32,423 nt of DNA from Enterococcus nangangensis (GTDB lineage: Bacteria; Bacillota; Bacilli; Lactobacillales; Enterococcaceae): the NCBI RefSeq assembly GCF_005405245.1, contig NZ_BJDR01000025.1:1-32423 (forward strand), read 5' to 3'. Of the stretch, positions 18,451 through 27,105 are shown piece by piece. The notes under the pieces were generated by a model. The model saw only the letters and a list, made by a program, of their open reading frames with translations. It was not told where the DNA came from and did no database searches. Each line of letters begins with the position of its first letter. Position 1 is the first letter of the stretch. Position numbers and translations under genes: made by a program.

Positions 18451-18476
18451 GCGTATCTTTTTACGAGGTGAGGCAG

Positions 18477-19802
18477 ATGAAACAGCTACAAGGACGTAAA
18501 TTATTAGCAGCTGAAATTACTGAAGCAGAAAAGGCGTTAGCTGCCGGTAAAAAGAAAGCTTTAGTGCAGGTTTTAGACAAAGGATATTGCCAGCGGTGTG
18601 GCAGTTCTTTTTCTTGGGAACTTTTTCAGTTGCCAGACGGTCGCGGGTATTGTCCTTATTGTTTAACGTTAGGGCGAGTGATGGCAGGAGATTTTTTGTA
18701 TCTATTCCCTGTGCACACTGGGGAAAATAAAAATGTGCCTGTGCACTATCCACATCCCTTAAGCACAGAGCAGGCGCGTTTAAGTGCGTGGGTAGTACAA
18801 CGCGTTCAAAAAGCTGGCGACTCCTTATTGTGGGCTGTTACGGGAGCGGGGAAAACGGAGATGGTTTTTCAAGGTCTCGCCGAAGTTTTGGCCAAAGGTC
18901 AAAAGGTAGCGTGGGTCTCACCGCGGGTAGATGTTTGTTTAGAAATAGCTCCCCGCTTAAAAAGAAGTTTTCCGACGATTCAGCAAACCGTCTTACATGG
19001 AAAAAGCAGTGAAAGCTATCAAGGAGAGCAATTGGTAGTTTGCACTACCCATCAGCTGCTCCGCTTCCATGAAGCCTTTCACTTACTGGTGATTGATGAA
19101 GTCGATGCGTTTCCTTTTACTAGTGAAATTTTTTTACAGCAAGGCGCGCACCTTGCTGTAGCGAAGAAGGGACATACCTTGCTCCTCACCGCCACCCCGA
19201 CGACGCGGGAATTTACAGCGTTGCGCCAAGGGAAATTATCATATGAGGTGCTGACTAGTCGTTTCCATGGGCAACCTTTACCTGTACCGCAATTTTTATG
19301 GCTCAATAATTGGCGCCAAAAATTATTGCAAAAAATGCCGACACGTTTAAAAAAGATTTTAGCTACGCAACGTTGGCTCATTTTTTGTCCGGAAATTCGT
19401 TGGTTGCAACAAGCAGCTAAATTTTTTGCCGCCGCCTTTCCCACCAAAAAAGTAGTGAGTATTTACGCCAACGATCCTCAGCGGCATGAAAAAGTTGTGG
19501 CGTTACGTTTAGGGGAATATGATTTTATTTTTACCACCACTATTTTAGAGCGGGGCGTTACCTTAGAAAATATCCACGTATTGGTACTAGGGAGCAATCA
19601 AAAAATTTTTACCAAAGAAGTACTTATTCAAATTGCCGGAAGAGTGGGGCGCAGCAAAGATTATCCCACAGGCTTTGTCTATTGGGTCCATGATGGTGTG
19701 ACGCGTTCCATGGTGCAAGCTAAAAGGGAGATTCAGCAGCTAAATCGTTTAGCTCAGGAAAAAGGTCTCCTCTTAGCCCCTAAGGAGGAGGAAGAAAAAT
19801 GA
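18477..19802 (+). CDS. comFA: ComFA, late-competence DNA helicase/translocase
   Basis: ComFA is a membrane-associated ATPase that helps pull single-stranded DNA into the cell during transformation. The 441-residue product has an N-terminal zinc site (Cys38, Cys41, Cys59, Cys62), Walker A GAGKT at residues 123-127, a DEVD box at residues 207-210 in place of DEAD, motif III TATPT, and motif VI QIAGRVGR. Length and order match the family and the frame is intact. ATG 18477 follows GAGGTGAGG; an in-frame upstream start at 18429 lies inside the preceding terminator and is rejected. It overlaps comFC by ATGA. I see no clear ComX/SigH-type CIN-box upstream. Confidence 0.95.
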   Translation: MKQLQGRKLLAAEITEAEKALAAGKKKALVQVLDKGYCQRCGSSFSWELFQLPDGRGYCPYCLTLGRVMAGDFLYLFPVHTGENKNVPVHYPHPLSTEQARLSAWVVQRVQKAGDSLLWAVTGAGKTEMVFQGLAEVLAKGQKVAWVSPRVDVCLEIAPRLKRSFPTIQQTVLHGKSSESYQGEQLVVCTTHQLLRFHEAFHLLVIDEVDAFPFTSEIFLQQGAHLAVAKKGHTLLLTATPTTREFTALRQGKLSYEVLTSRFHGQPLPVPQFLWLNNWRQKLLQKMPTRLKKILATQRWLIFCPEIRWLQQAAKFFAAAFPTKKVVSIYANDPQRHEKVVALRLGEYDFIFTTTILERGVTLENIHVLVLGSNQKIFTKEVLIQIAGRVGRSKDYPTGFVYWVHDGVTRSMVQAKREIQQLNRLAQEKGLLLAPKEEEEK

Positions 19803-20476
19803 TTTGTGGTGTTTGCTTAAAAGAAAGTCCCCAATTGTGGCAGTTGACGGATTTAATCTCGGTTTCTTTTCAAGCGGTGGGCTTATGTCGTCACTGTCAG
19901 CGCAAATTTCATTTCTTGAAAGAAGAAAACGTTTGTCCTGCTTGTTGTCGTCGACAAAAAAATAAAACCTGTTGCACTGATTGTCAAAAGTGGCGTCATT
20001 TTTATCCAGAAAAAGCGCCCCATGAAGCCCTCCTTGTTTACAATGAAGCGTTGGCTTCTTGGATGGAAAGTTATAAATTTCGAGGAGCTTATCATTTGCG
20101 TTTTAGTTTTGCGCAGAATATCCAGCAAGCCTTATCCAAGCTGCAAGATTGTGTGTTCGTCCCTATTCCCTTGAGTCCTCAACGCCTACAACAAAGAGGA
20201 TTCAATCAAGTAACAGGTCTTTTAGCAGGTGCGGGTCTGCCATACACGGAGCTTTTAGTAAAAAGCGCCGAGACGACACCACAAAGTCAACGTACCCGTC
20301 AAGAGCGCTTGCAGTTGCCCCAAGTCTTTCAAATAAATCCCAGGATAACGCTCTCTTGCCAAAAAGTTATTTTAATAGATGACATCTATACCACCGGCAC
20401 TACTTTAGTTCAAGGGCAAAAAGCCTTGCAACAAGCGGGTTTTCAAGTAGTCAAGACCTTTAGCTTGGCACGCTAA
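19799..20476 (+). CDS. comFC: ComFC/ComF family phosphoribosyltransferase-like protein
   Basis: ComFC is needed for efficient DNA uptake and interacts with ComFA and the single-strand DNA machinery. The 225-residue protein has N-terminal CxxC clusters (Cys3/Cys6, CRHC, CPAC, CTDC), likely zinc ligands, and a C-terminal type I phosphoribosyltransferase fold with VILIDDIYTTGTTL (Asp194-Asp195) and the ComF motif VPIPLSPQRLQQRGFNQ. The start ATG overlaps the comFA stop (ATGA), so expression is coupled. The pair is intact, so natural competence is possible, although only a few other com genes would be diagnostic and none is in the window. Confidence 0.94.
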   Translation: MICGVCLKESPQLWQLTDLISVSFQAVGLCRHCQRKFHFLKEENVCPACCRRQKNKTCCTDCQKWRHFYPEKAPHEALLVYNEALASWMESYKFRGAYHLRFSFAQNIQQALSKLQDCVFVPIPLSPQRLQQRGFNQVTGLLAGAGLPYTELLVKSAETTPQSQRTRQERLQLPQVFQINPRITLSCQKVILIDDIYTTGTTLVQGQKALQQAGFQVVKTFSLAR

Positions 20477-20520
20477 CTTAAAAATAGAGGGAAAGAAAAT
20501 AATAAATGTTAGCGATTTAC

Positions 20521-20549
20521 TTTCCAAATATCTAACGGTTCGTTATAAT
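20521..20549 (+). promoter_or_regulatory. hpf promoter
   Basis: TTTCCA (20521-20526) and TATAAT (20544-20549) have 17-nt spacing. The predicted start near 20556 gives a leader of about 70 nt. I see no sigma-B-type promoter. Confidence 0.6.
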
Positions 20550-20564
20550 TGAATTAAGGTAAGG

Positions 20565-20616
20565 CGGTTAAAGAGTGGTCCTTTAGCCGACTTTCTCGAG
20601 TGGTAAACGAAAGGAG
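20565..20616 (+). promoter_or_regulatory. structured hpf leader with partly hidden ribosome binding site
   Basis: CGGTTAAAG (20565-20573) pairs with CTTTAGCCG (20581-20589), a 9-bp stem with one T-G pair. CTTTC (20591-20595) can pair with GAAAG (20609-20613), covering part of the Shine-Dalgarno AAAGGAG (20610-20616). Opening of the second hairpin could control translation. Confidence 0.45.
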
Positions 20617-20624
20617 CAATTGCT

Positions 20625-21167
20625 ATGTTCAAATACAATGTTCGAGGGGAAAATATCGAAGTCACCCAAGCGATTCGCGAGTACGCAGAAAAGAAAGTAG
20701 GAAAATTAGAACGCTACTTTACTGATGTACCTGATGCAACAGCCCATGTAAACTTAAAAGTTTATACGGAAAAAACCGCTAAAGTGGAGGTTACGATTCC
20801 ACTTCCATATATCGTTTTGCGGGCAGAAGAAACTTCTCCAGATTTATATGCTAGTATCGACCTAGTAGTGGATAAATTGGAACGTCAAATCCGCAAATTT
20901 AAAACGAAAATTAACCGTCGTACACGTGATAACAGTGTGGTAGCGCCAGTAGCACCTGCTGTAGAAAGCCAAGACGACGCTGAAAATGAATTGGACATTG
21001 TCCGGACCAAACGTTTATCTTTAAAACCAATGGATTCGGAAGAAGCAGTGCTTCAAATGAACATGCTTGGTCACAGCTTCTTCATTTTTGAAGATGCCGA
21101 AACCAATGGCACTAGCATTGTTTACCGTCGGAAAGATGGTAAGTACGGTCTTATTGAAACCAATTAG
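20625..21167 (+). CDS. hpf: long-form ribosome hibernation promoting factor
   Basis: Long HPF joins 70S ribosomes into inactive 100S dimers in stationary phase or under stress. The 180-residue protein has the N-terminal S30AE domain ([20 protein letters not shown] through the basic [17 protein letters not shown]-like helix, to about residue 103), a variable acidic linker (about 105-125), and the C-terminal dimerisation domain ([20 protein letters not shown] followed by [13 protein letters not shown]). The two-domain length defines the long form used by Firmicutes. ATG 20625 follows AAAGGAG. It is transcribed alone, between its own promoter and a 17-bp terminator, directly upstream of secA as in relatives. 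Confidence 0.96.
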   Translation: MFKYNVRGENIEVTQAIREYAEKKVGKLERYFTDVPDATAHVNLKVYTEKTAKVEVTIPLPYIVLRAEETSPDLYASIDLVVDKLERQIRKFKTKINRRTRDNSVVAPVAPAVESQDDAENELDIVRTKRLSLKPMDSEEAVLQMNMLGHSFFIFEDAETNGTSIVYRRKDGKYGLIETN

Positions 21168-21186
21168 CATACACTTTATCAAGCTT

Positions 21187-21224
21187 CCATTAAAAAAAGA
21201 CGCTGTGGCGTCTTTTTTTAATGG
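21187..21224 (+). terminator. very strong terminator after hpf
   Basis: A perfect 17-bp stem (21187-21203 with 21208-21224) with a TGTG loop contains seven-base A and T runs. The symmetry would allow termination from either strand. Confidence 0.95.
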
Positions 21225-21262
21225 TCAGTTAATGAATTAGTATTTATTTTTAAACTATTAAA

Positions 21263-21271
21263 TGCTAAAAT
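21263..21271 (+). promoter_or_regulatory. extended -10 promoter of secA
   Basis: TGC-TAAAAT (21263-21271) is a good extended -10, with only an AT-rich -35 region (TTATTT at 21244-21249, 16-nt spacing). It gives a leader of about 60 nt. Confidence 0.55.
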
Positions 21272-21336
21272 ACATAAGATGGAGTCACTTTTTTTAAGTT
21301 TTTACCAACGAAAAAATGACGGGAAGGAATCTTTGA

Positions 21337-23856
21337 ATGGCTAATCTATTAAAAAAATTAATTGAAAACGATAAAAAAGAATTAAAACGCTTATCTAACG
21401 TAGCAGACCAAGTAGAAAGCTTTGCTGGGGCTATGGAAAAACTTTCAGATGACGAGTTGCGAGGCAAAACAGCGGAGCTGAAAGAAAAAGTTCAAAAAGG
21501 TGCTAACTTAGACGATTTACTACCAGAAGCTTTTGCAGTTGTTCGGGAAGGCGCGAAACGGGTTTTAGGCTTGTTCCCTTACCACGTACAGATCATGGGG
21601 GGCCAAGTACTTCATAACGGGGATATCGCCGAAATGAAAACTGGTGAAGGGAAAACCTTAACTGCCACCATGCCCGTTTATTTAAATGCTCTTTCTGGTA
21701 AAGGTGTGCACGTGGTGACGGTCAATGAATACTTAGCAACACGGGATGCCCAAGAGATGGGAGAACTTTACCGTTTCCTAGGCCTAACAGTTGGGTTGAA
21801 CTTAAATGCCATGTCTTCTGAAGAAAAACGCGCCGCTTATGCATGTGATATTACCTACTCTACGAATAACGAATTAGGGTTTGACTATTTGAGAGATAAC
21901 ATGGTAGTCTACCGCAACCAAATGGTACAACGGCCTTTAAATTTTGCCGTGGTGGATGAAGTGGACTCTATTTTAGTCGATGAAGCGCGGACCCCGTTAA
22001 TTATTTCTGGGCAAGCAGAAAAATCTACTGCTTTTTATACGCGGGCTGATAATTTCGTCAAACGTCTGCAAGCAGAGGTGGACTACAAAATTGATGTACA
22101 ATCTAAAACGATTACCTTAACTGAAGAAGGTATTGATAAAGCCGAAGAAAACTTTGGCGTGAAAAACTTGTACGACGTGGAAAATACCGCCTTAACTCAC
22201 TATATCGACCAATCTTTGCGGGCCAATTACATCATGCTCTTAGATATCGACTATGTGGTACAAGAAGGTAAAGTTTTAATCGTGGACCAATTTACTGGGC
22301 GGATTATGGATGGACGTCGTTATTCAGATGGTTTGCACCAAGCCATTGAAGCCAAGGAAGGGGTCAACATTGAAGATGAAACCAAAACCATGGCTACCAT
22401 TACCTTCCAGAACTACTTCCGGATGTATGCAAAACTTTCCGGGATGACCGGGACGGCTAAAACCGAAGAAGAAGAATTCCGGGAAATTTATAACATGCAA
22501 GTTATTCAAATCCCTACCAATAAACCTATTGTGCGGGACGACCGAGCGGATTTATTATATCCAACTTTGGAATCGAAATTTAAAGCAGTGGTGCAAGATA
22601 TTAAACAACGTCACGAAAAAGGCCAACCTATCTTGGTGGGGACTGTGGCGGTGGAAACTTCTGAACTTTTAAGCGATTTGTTAACGAAAGACAAAGTTCC
22701 TCATGAAGTGTTAAACGCTAAAAACCACTTTAAAGAAGCGGAAATCATTATTAATGCTGGTCAAAAAGGTGCGGTAACTATTGCCACCAACATGGCTGGT
22801 CGGGGGACCGATATTAAGTTAGGCCTTGGTGTCAAAGAGTTAGGTGGTTTAGCCGTTATCGGGACAGAACGTCACGAATCACGGCGGATTGATAACCAGT
22901 TGCGGGGTCGTTCTGGTCGGCAAGGAGATCCAGGGGTTACCCAATTCTACCTTTCCTTACAAGATGACTTAATGAAACGTTTTGGTTCTGAACGAGTGAC
23001 CGCCTTTTTAGAACGGATGAACTTAAGCGAAGAAGATTCAGTCATCCAATCTAAGATGCTTTCTAAACAAGTGGAAGGCGCGCAAAAACGAGTGGAAGGA
23101 AACAACTACGATACACGGAAAAACATTTTGCAATATGATGATGTTATCCGGGAACAACGGGAAATTATTTACGCCCAACGCCAACAAGTCATTATGGAAG
23201 AAAAAGGCTTAACGGCACCTTTAATGGCGATGGTAAAACGGACGATTGGCCGGACGGTGGACGCCAATACTTTAACCGAGGAAAAAGATTGGAATCTCCA
23301 AGGTATTGTTGACTTTGCCGGTAATGCCTTAGTCCATGAAGATAGTATTTCCGTGGATAACATTAAAGGAAAAGCACCACAAGAAATAAAAGACTATCTC
23401 TATCAACGGGCTGAAGAAGTATTACACGCCAAAGAAGAAGTCTTAAATTCACCAGAACAATTACTAGAATTCCAAAAAGTCGTGATTTTACGCGTCGTGG
23501 ATAATAACTGGACCGATCATATTGATGCGATGGATCAATTACGTCAATCTGTGGGCTTACGCTCATATGGCCAAAATAACCCCTTAGTGGAATACCAAAC
23601 TGAAGGGTACCAAATGTTTGAAAGTATGATTGCGGAAATTGAGTTCCAAGCTACCCGTCTCTTTATGAAAGCTGAAATTCGTCAAAACGTGCAACGGGAA
23701 CAAGTGCCAGCTGGTCCTGCTCGCCAAGAAGGCGTGACGGAAGAAGAAACTAGTGCACCGCAAAAACCAGTGCATGTGGAAAAAGTTGGTCGGAACGATC
23801 CATGTCCTTGTGGCAGCGGCAAAAAATATAAAAATTGCCACGGCAAAGATTTATAA
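21337..23856 (+). CDS. secA: SecA, preprotein translocase ATPase
   Basis: SecA drives export of unfolded proteins through SecYEG using ATP hydrolysis, cycling between cytosol and membrane. The 839-residue protein is full length: Walker A MKTGEGKT at residues 100-107, the [19 protein letters not shown] block beginning at residue 207 (Walker B), the [20 protein letters not shown] helicase motif, and a C-terminal SEC-C zinc finger ([17 protein letters not shown]) that binds lipid and SecB-like partners. It is the housekeeping SecA1 type, not an accessory SecA2. ATG 21337 has GGGAAGGA about 9 nt upstream. Confidence 0.98.
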   Translation: MANLLKKLIENDKKELKRLSNVADQVESFAGAMEKLSDDELRGKTAELKEKVQKGANLDDLLPEAFAVVREGAKRVLGLFPYHVQIMGGQVLHNGDIAEMKTGEGKTLTATMPVYLNALSGKGVHVVTVNEYLATRDAQEMGELYRFLGLTVGLNLNAMSSEEKRAAYACDITYSTNNELGFDYLRDNMVVYRNQMVQRPLNFAVVDEVDSILVDEARTPLIISGQAEKSTAFYTRADNFVKRLQAEVDYKIDVQSKTITLTEEGIDKAEENFGVKNLYDVENTALTHYIDQSLRANYIMLLDIDYVVQEGKVLIVDQFTGRIMDGRRYSDGLHQAIEAKEGVNIEDETKTMATITFQNYFRMYAKLSGMTGTAKTEEEEFREIYNMQVIQIPTNKPIVRDDRADLLYPTLESKFKAVVQDIKQRHEKGQPILVGTVAVETSELLSDLLTKDKVPHEVLNAKNHFKEAEIIINAGQKGAVTIATNMAGRGTDIKLGLGVKELGGLAVIGTERHESRRIDNQLRGRSGRQGDPGVTQFYLSLQDDLMKRFGSERVTAFLERMNLSEEDSVIQSKMLSKQVEGAQKRVEGNNYDTRKNILQYDDVIREQREIIYAQRQQVIMEEKGLTAPLMAMVKRTIGRTVDANTLTEEKDWNLQGIVDFAGNALVHEDSISVDNIKGKAPQEIKDYLYQRAEEVLHAKEEVLNSPEQLLEFQKVVILRVVDNNWTDHIDAMDQLRQSVGLRSYGQNNPLVEYQTEGYQMFESMIAEIEFQATRLFMKAEIRQNVQREQVPAGPARQEGVTEEETSAPQKPVHVEKVGRNDPCPCGSGKKYKNCHGKDL

Positions 23857-23879
23857 GCCTTAAAAAATAAAATGGGGAG

Positions 23880-23912
23880 GGGACTGTGACAAGTGCGTCA
23901 TAGTCCCGTTTT
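23880..23912 (+). terminator. terminator between secA and prfB
   Basis: GGGACT-G-TGAC (23880-23890) pairs with GTCA-T-AGTCCC (23897-23907), with one G-T pair, then GTTTT. prfB starts 30 nt later with no clear promoter of its own, so partial read-through is likely. Confidence 0.75.
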
Positions 23913-23941
23913 CCTTAAATATCCAGTAAAGGAAGATGAAA

Positions 23942-25052
23942 ATGGAACTAGCCGTAATGAAAAACACGCTGGCAGAATTGCAGCAAAAACTAACTTCTTT
24001 TAGGGGGTCTCTTTGACTTAGATCAGCTGGAAGAAAATATCGCCCTAAATGAACATCGCATGACGGAACCTGATTTTTGGGATGAGCAAAGTGCTGCTCA
24101 AAAAGTAATTGATGAAACTAATCAATTAAAAAGAGCTTATGATGAGTTTCAACAAATGGCCACAGCTTACGAGGACAACCAAGTCCTTTTGGAAATGCTT
24201 CAAGAAGATCCCGATGAAGACTTAGCTGAAGAATTAGCGGAGAACTTGACTGCTTTACAAGAAAAAATGGCCAGCTACGAGTTGAATTTGTTGCTAAAAG
24301 GTCCTTACGACCACAACAACGCTATCTTGGAATTGCACCCCGGAGCTGGGGGTACTGAATCCCAAGACTGGGGCTCTATGCTTTTGCGGATGTATACCCG
24401 TTGGAGCGAACAACACGGTTTTACTGTGGAAACCTTGGACTATTTAGCTGGGGATGAAGCCGGGATTAAAAGTGTTACTTTGCTGATTAAAGGGTACAAC
24501 GCTTATGGCTATTTGCGTTCAGAGCGAGGCGTCCATCGTTTAGTACGGATTTCGCCTTTTGACTCAGCTAGTCGGCGCCATACGTCCTTTTGTTCAGCAG
24601 AAGTCCTACCAGAACTTGACGACACCATTGATATTGAGATTAATCCCGATGATTTGAAAATTGATACCTATCGCTCTAGTGGTGCCGGGGGTCAGCACAT
24701 TAATAAAACCGAATCGGCTGTGCGGATTACCCACTTACCCACCGGGATTGTCGTGGCTTGCCAGACCCAACGTTCGCAATTAAAAAACCGCGAGCAAGCT
24801 ATGAGTATGCTAAAAGCCAAACTTTATCAATTGGAAGAAGAGAAAAAAGCGCAACAACAAGCCGCCATGCGGGGCGATCAACTAGAAATTGGTTGGGGCT
24901 CGCAAATTCGCTCCTATGTTTTCCATCCTTACTCCATGGTGAAAGATCACCGGACTAATTATGAAATGGGCAATGTGCAAGCTGTCATGGACGGTGATTT
25001 AGACGGTTTTATCGATGCCTACTTAAAATGGCAGCTTCAGCAAGAAAAGTGA
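23942..25052 (+). CDS. prfB: peptide chain release factor 2 (programmed +1 frameshift)
   Basis: RF2 reads UAA and UGA stop codons and triggers peptide release. The gene begins at ATG 23942 (GGAAG six nt upstream), runs 24 codons to CTT, meets an in-frame TGA at 24014-24016, and continues in the +1 frame from GAC 24015 to give about 369 residues, the family's usual length. After the shift, the stop-recognition tripeptide SPF is at residues 204-206 and the catalytic GGQ at 249-251, both in the expected places. An ORF caller sees only the downstream 330-residue part from ATG 24060; that start would lose the N-terminal domain. This is normal RF2 autoregulation and not a mutation. Confidence 0.97.
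24002..24017 (+). promoter_or_regulatory. RF2 programmed frameshift site
   Basis: The Shine-Dalgarno-like AGGGGG (24002-24007) is followed three nt later by the slippery CTT-TGA-C (24011-24017). Spacing and sequence match the classic bacterial prfB recoding element. Low RF2 makes termination at TGA slow and favours the +1 shift. Confidence 0.96.
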
Positions 25053-25102
25053 TAAAATGAAACCAGTTTGTAACTGCTTGTTAAGTGCCTGCAACATTCA
25101 TC

Positions 25103-25111
25103 TGTTATAAT
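25103..25111 (+). promoter_or_regulatory. extended -10 promoter of ftsEX
   Basis: TGT-TATAAT (25103-25111) is a perfect extended -10 without a good -35. The predicted start is about 30 nt before the ftsE start codon. Confidence 0.65.
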
Positions 25112-25146
25112 CAAGAACGAATTGAGTACGTGTAAAGGAGATTCCT

Positions 25147-25833
25147 ATGATAGAAATGCAAGATGTCATGAAAAAGTATAGCAATGGGACAACCGCCATT
25201 CGCAATATTTCAGTGACGATTGACCAGGGAGAATTTGTCTACGTGGTGGGACCTTCCGGTGCTGGTAAGTCCACGTTTATTAAGTTGATGTATCGGGAAG
25301 AAAAAGCCACTAAAGGTCGCTTAGTCGTAGCAGGCCACGATTTAATGAAAATTAAAAATCGTGAGGTTCCTTTATTACGACGGGAAATCGGCGTAGTTTT
25401 CCAAGATTACAAATTACTGCCGAAAAAAACAGTCTATGAAAATGTCGCTTATGCCATGCAAGTTATCGGCCGTAAACCTCGTGATATTCGTAAACGGGTG
25501 ATGGAGGTGTTAGACCTTGTGGGCTTAAAACATAAAGTACGGGTCTTTCCAAGTGAATTGTCTGGTGGGGAACAACAACGGGTTTCCGTGGCGCGGGCGA
25601 TTGTCAATACGCCGAAAGTGTTGATTGCCGATGAACCTACAGGGAACCTCGATCCAGAAAACTCTTGGGAAATTATGAAGTTATTGAATAAAATTAACAC
25701 GCAAGGGACCACAGTGGTGATGGCGACCCATAACTCTACTATTGTGAATACGATTCGTCACCGGGTAATCGCCATTGAAAATGGTCGGATTATTCGCGAC
25801 CAAGCAGAGGGGGAATACGGTTACGATGATTAG
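25147..25833 (+). CDS. ftsE: FtsE, cell-division ABC ATPase
   Basis: FtsE is the cytoplasmic ATPase of the FtsEX complex, which controls peptidoglycan hydrolases (PcsB/CwlO type) at the septum or sidewall. The 228-residue protein has Walker A GPSGAGKST at residues 35-43, the Q-loop VVFQDYKLLP, the ABC signature LSGGEQQRV, Walker B VLIADEPTGNLDP and the switch histidine in ATHN. Q-loop plus NLDP is characteristic of FtsE. ATG 25147 follows AAAGGAG. It overlaps ftsX by 8 nt. Confidence 0.96.
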   Translation: MIEMQDVMKKYSNGTTAIRNISVTIDQGEFVYVVGPSGAGKSTFIKLMYREEKATKGRLVVAGHDLMKIKNREVPLLRREIGVVFQDYKLLPKKTVYENVAYAMQVIGRKPRDIRKRVMEVLDLVGLKHKVRVFPSELSGGEQQRVSVARAIVNTPKVLIADEPTGNLDPENSWEIMKLLNKINTQGTTVVMATHNSTIVNTIRHRVIAIENGRIIRDQAEGEYGYDD

Positions 25834-26710
25834 AACCTTCTTTCGACATATTTGGGAAAGTATAAAAAGTTTAAAGCGTAACGGTTGGATGACCTTTGCT
25901 TCCGTTTTTGCCGTAACGATTACTTTATTATTAGTTGGGGTTTTCTTGGGCGTCATTTTAAACGTCACCAAGTTAGCCGAAGATATTGCTAACAACGTTA
26001 ATGTTACTGTCTATGTAGAGACCAACACCGATGAAGCTGGCGTTGATCAAGTGGAAAAAGATTTAGAGAACTTAGATCATGTTACTTCTGTTGCTTTCTC
26101 TAGTAAAGATGAACAGTTGGCTAACTTAACGTCCGCTTATGGGGATAGCTTCAACTTGTTTGAAGGGGATGCCAATCCTTTAAGAGATGCCTATATCGTT
26201 GAGGCCGACAAGCCAGAAAACGTTAAAAAAGTCCAAGAAGCTGCTGAAAAAATTACCAACGTTGAAAAAGCCGATTACGGCGGTGACTTCTCAGATAAAG
26301 TTTTCAGCATTGCTCAAGGTGTGCGGACTTGGGGCGTGGGCGGATCCATCGTCCTGTTACTAGTAGCCATCTTCTTGATTTCCAATACAATTCGGATTAC
26401 CATCATGACCCGCAAACGGGAAATTCAAATCATGCGTTTAGTAGGAGCGAAAAACGGCTATATTCGTTGGCCCTTCTTCTTTGAAGGAGCTTGGATTGGC
26501 GTCTTAGGCTCCGTGGTACCGATTTTAGTAACTATCTTTGGTTACCGTAAAATTTTTGGTCAGTTTAACCGCGAATTGATTAAACTGGGGTATAGCTTAA
26601 TGACCCCCGATGAAATGGTGCCACAAGTGATTATTTTAATGGTGGTTGTTGGGGTCTTGATTGGTTCCTTAGGTTCCGTCTTATCCATGCGCCGTTTCTT
26701 AAAAATCTAA
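25826..26710 (+). CDS. ftsX: FtsX, cell-division ABC permease
   Basis: FtsX is the membrane partner of FtsE and passes the signal to an extracellular hydrolase. The 294-residue protein has an N-terminal cytoplasmic segment (FRHIWESIKSLKRNGWMT), membrane segment 1 (about residues 22-47), a large external domain (about 50-165), and three further membrane segments in the C-terminal half, the standard four-segment layout. ATG 25826 lies inside the last codons of ftsE. The longer form from 25775 would have 17 extra residues overlapping ftsE and is not supported by a ribosome binding site or the family. Confidence 0.95.
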   Translation: MIRTFFRHIWESIKSLKRNGWMTFASVFAVTITLLLVGVFLGVILNVTKLAEDIANNVNVTVYVETNTDEAGVDQVEKDLENLDHVTSVAFSSKDEQLANLTSAYGDSFNLFEGDANPLRDAYIVEADKPENVKKVQEAAEKITNVEKADYGGDFSDKVFSIAQGVRTWGVGGSIVLLLVAIFLISNTIRITIMTRKREIQIMRLVGAKNGYIRWPFFFEGAWIGVLGSVVPILVTIFGYRKIFGQFNRELIKLGYSLMTPDEMVPQVIILMVVVGVLIGSLGSVLSMRRFLKI

Positions 26711-26720
26711 TAATGAAAAG

Positions 26721-26752
26721 CTGTCTGTTCTTGATGAGCAGGCAGTTTTTTT
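26721..26752 (+). terminator. terminator after ftsX
   Basis: CTGTCTGTTC (26721-26730) pairs with GAGCAGGCAG (26736-26745) over 10 bp with two G-T pairs, followed by seven T residues. Confidence 0.9.
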
Positions 26753-26762
26753 GTTTTACGAA

Positions 26763-26935
26763 AGTTGCAAAAAGCTCTTCTGTATTTTCTCGAGCTTGAA
26801 TAGCTCTTTTATTTGTCGAGCTTTTCCAACTAGAAGAGTCGGTAATAAGCCATCAGCCACAAAAAATTTGAAAAGCAATTTCCTGTGGCTGCCGTCTTAT
26901 TACTTCTCTTCTGTGGGAGTTGTAAAAGCTCTTCT
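26763..26935. repeat. cluster of direct and inverted repeats with two alternative large hairpins
   Basis: The unit AGTTGnAAA(A)AGCTCTTCT occurs directly at 26763-26781 and 26918-26935, and inverted (GAGCTTTTCCAACT) at 26818-26831. The inverted copy can pair with the right copy to form a long hairpin (arms 26818-26860 and 26885-26931, including AGAAGAG/CTCTTCT, TAATAAG/CTTATTA and CAGCCAC/GTGGCTG), or with the left copy (26763-26777), but not with both. No ORF of note and no transposase are present. It could be an RNA element, a miniature mobile remnant or a DNA-binding region. The pairing is seen directly; the role is unknown. Confidence 0.65.
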
Positions 26936-26937
26936 AA

Positions 26938-27069
26938 TCAAAAAGAGGCCGACAACAGTCGACCTCTCCAAGGGATGATTTTCCACTAGAAAATGTTTTT
27001 GGGGAAAACCTAGTGAAAGGAGAGCGTCTTGTTGCTTAAAATATTGGGGATAGATTAAGCGACGCTTCC
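26938..27069 (-). ncRNA. predicted small regulatory RNA with C-rich loops
   Basis: A gene-like unit on the minus strand. From a predicted start near 27069 the RNA of about 132 nt folds into three hairpins. Hairpin 1 pairs AGCGTC/GACGCT and GCTTAA/TTAAGC around an apical loop containing UAUCCCCAAU. Hairpin 2 pairs CUCC/GGAG, CACTAG/CTAGTG and GTTTT/AAAAC around a CCCCA loop. Hairpin 3 is an intrinsic terminator (GAGGTCGAC/GTCGGCCTC, then five U). The terminator has a U-G pair when read on the minus strand but a C-A mismatch on the plus strand, which supports this direction. A third UCCC lies in the linker. No ribosome binding site with a start codon is visible. Exposed UCCC motifs are typical of sRNAs that pair with Shine-Dalgarno sequences (LhrC, RsaE/RoxS). 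Confidence 0.7.
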
Positions 27070-27076
27070 AAGGTGG

Positions 27077-27105
27077 ATTATAGCACAGGTTTACAAGCGT
27101 GAAAA
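27077..27105 (-). promoter_or_regulatory. promoter of the predicted small RNA
   Basis: On the minus strand, TTTTCA (27105-27100) is followed after 17 nt by TATAAT (27082-27077), extended by TGC immediately upstream. A dyad TTACAA/TTGTAA (27091-27096, 27114-27119) spans the -35 region and might bind a regulator. Confidence 0.65.

Noticed and set aside
24014-24016. In-frame stop in prfB as evidence of a pseudogene
   Set aside because: It is the programmed frameshift site with the complete recoding signal, and the protein is otherwise intact.
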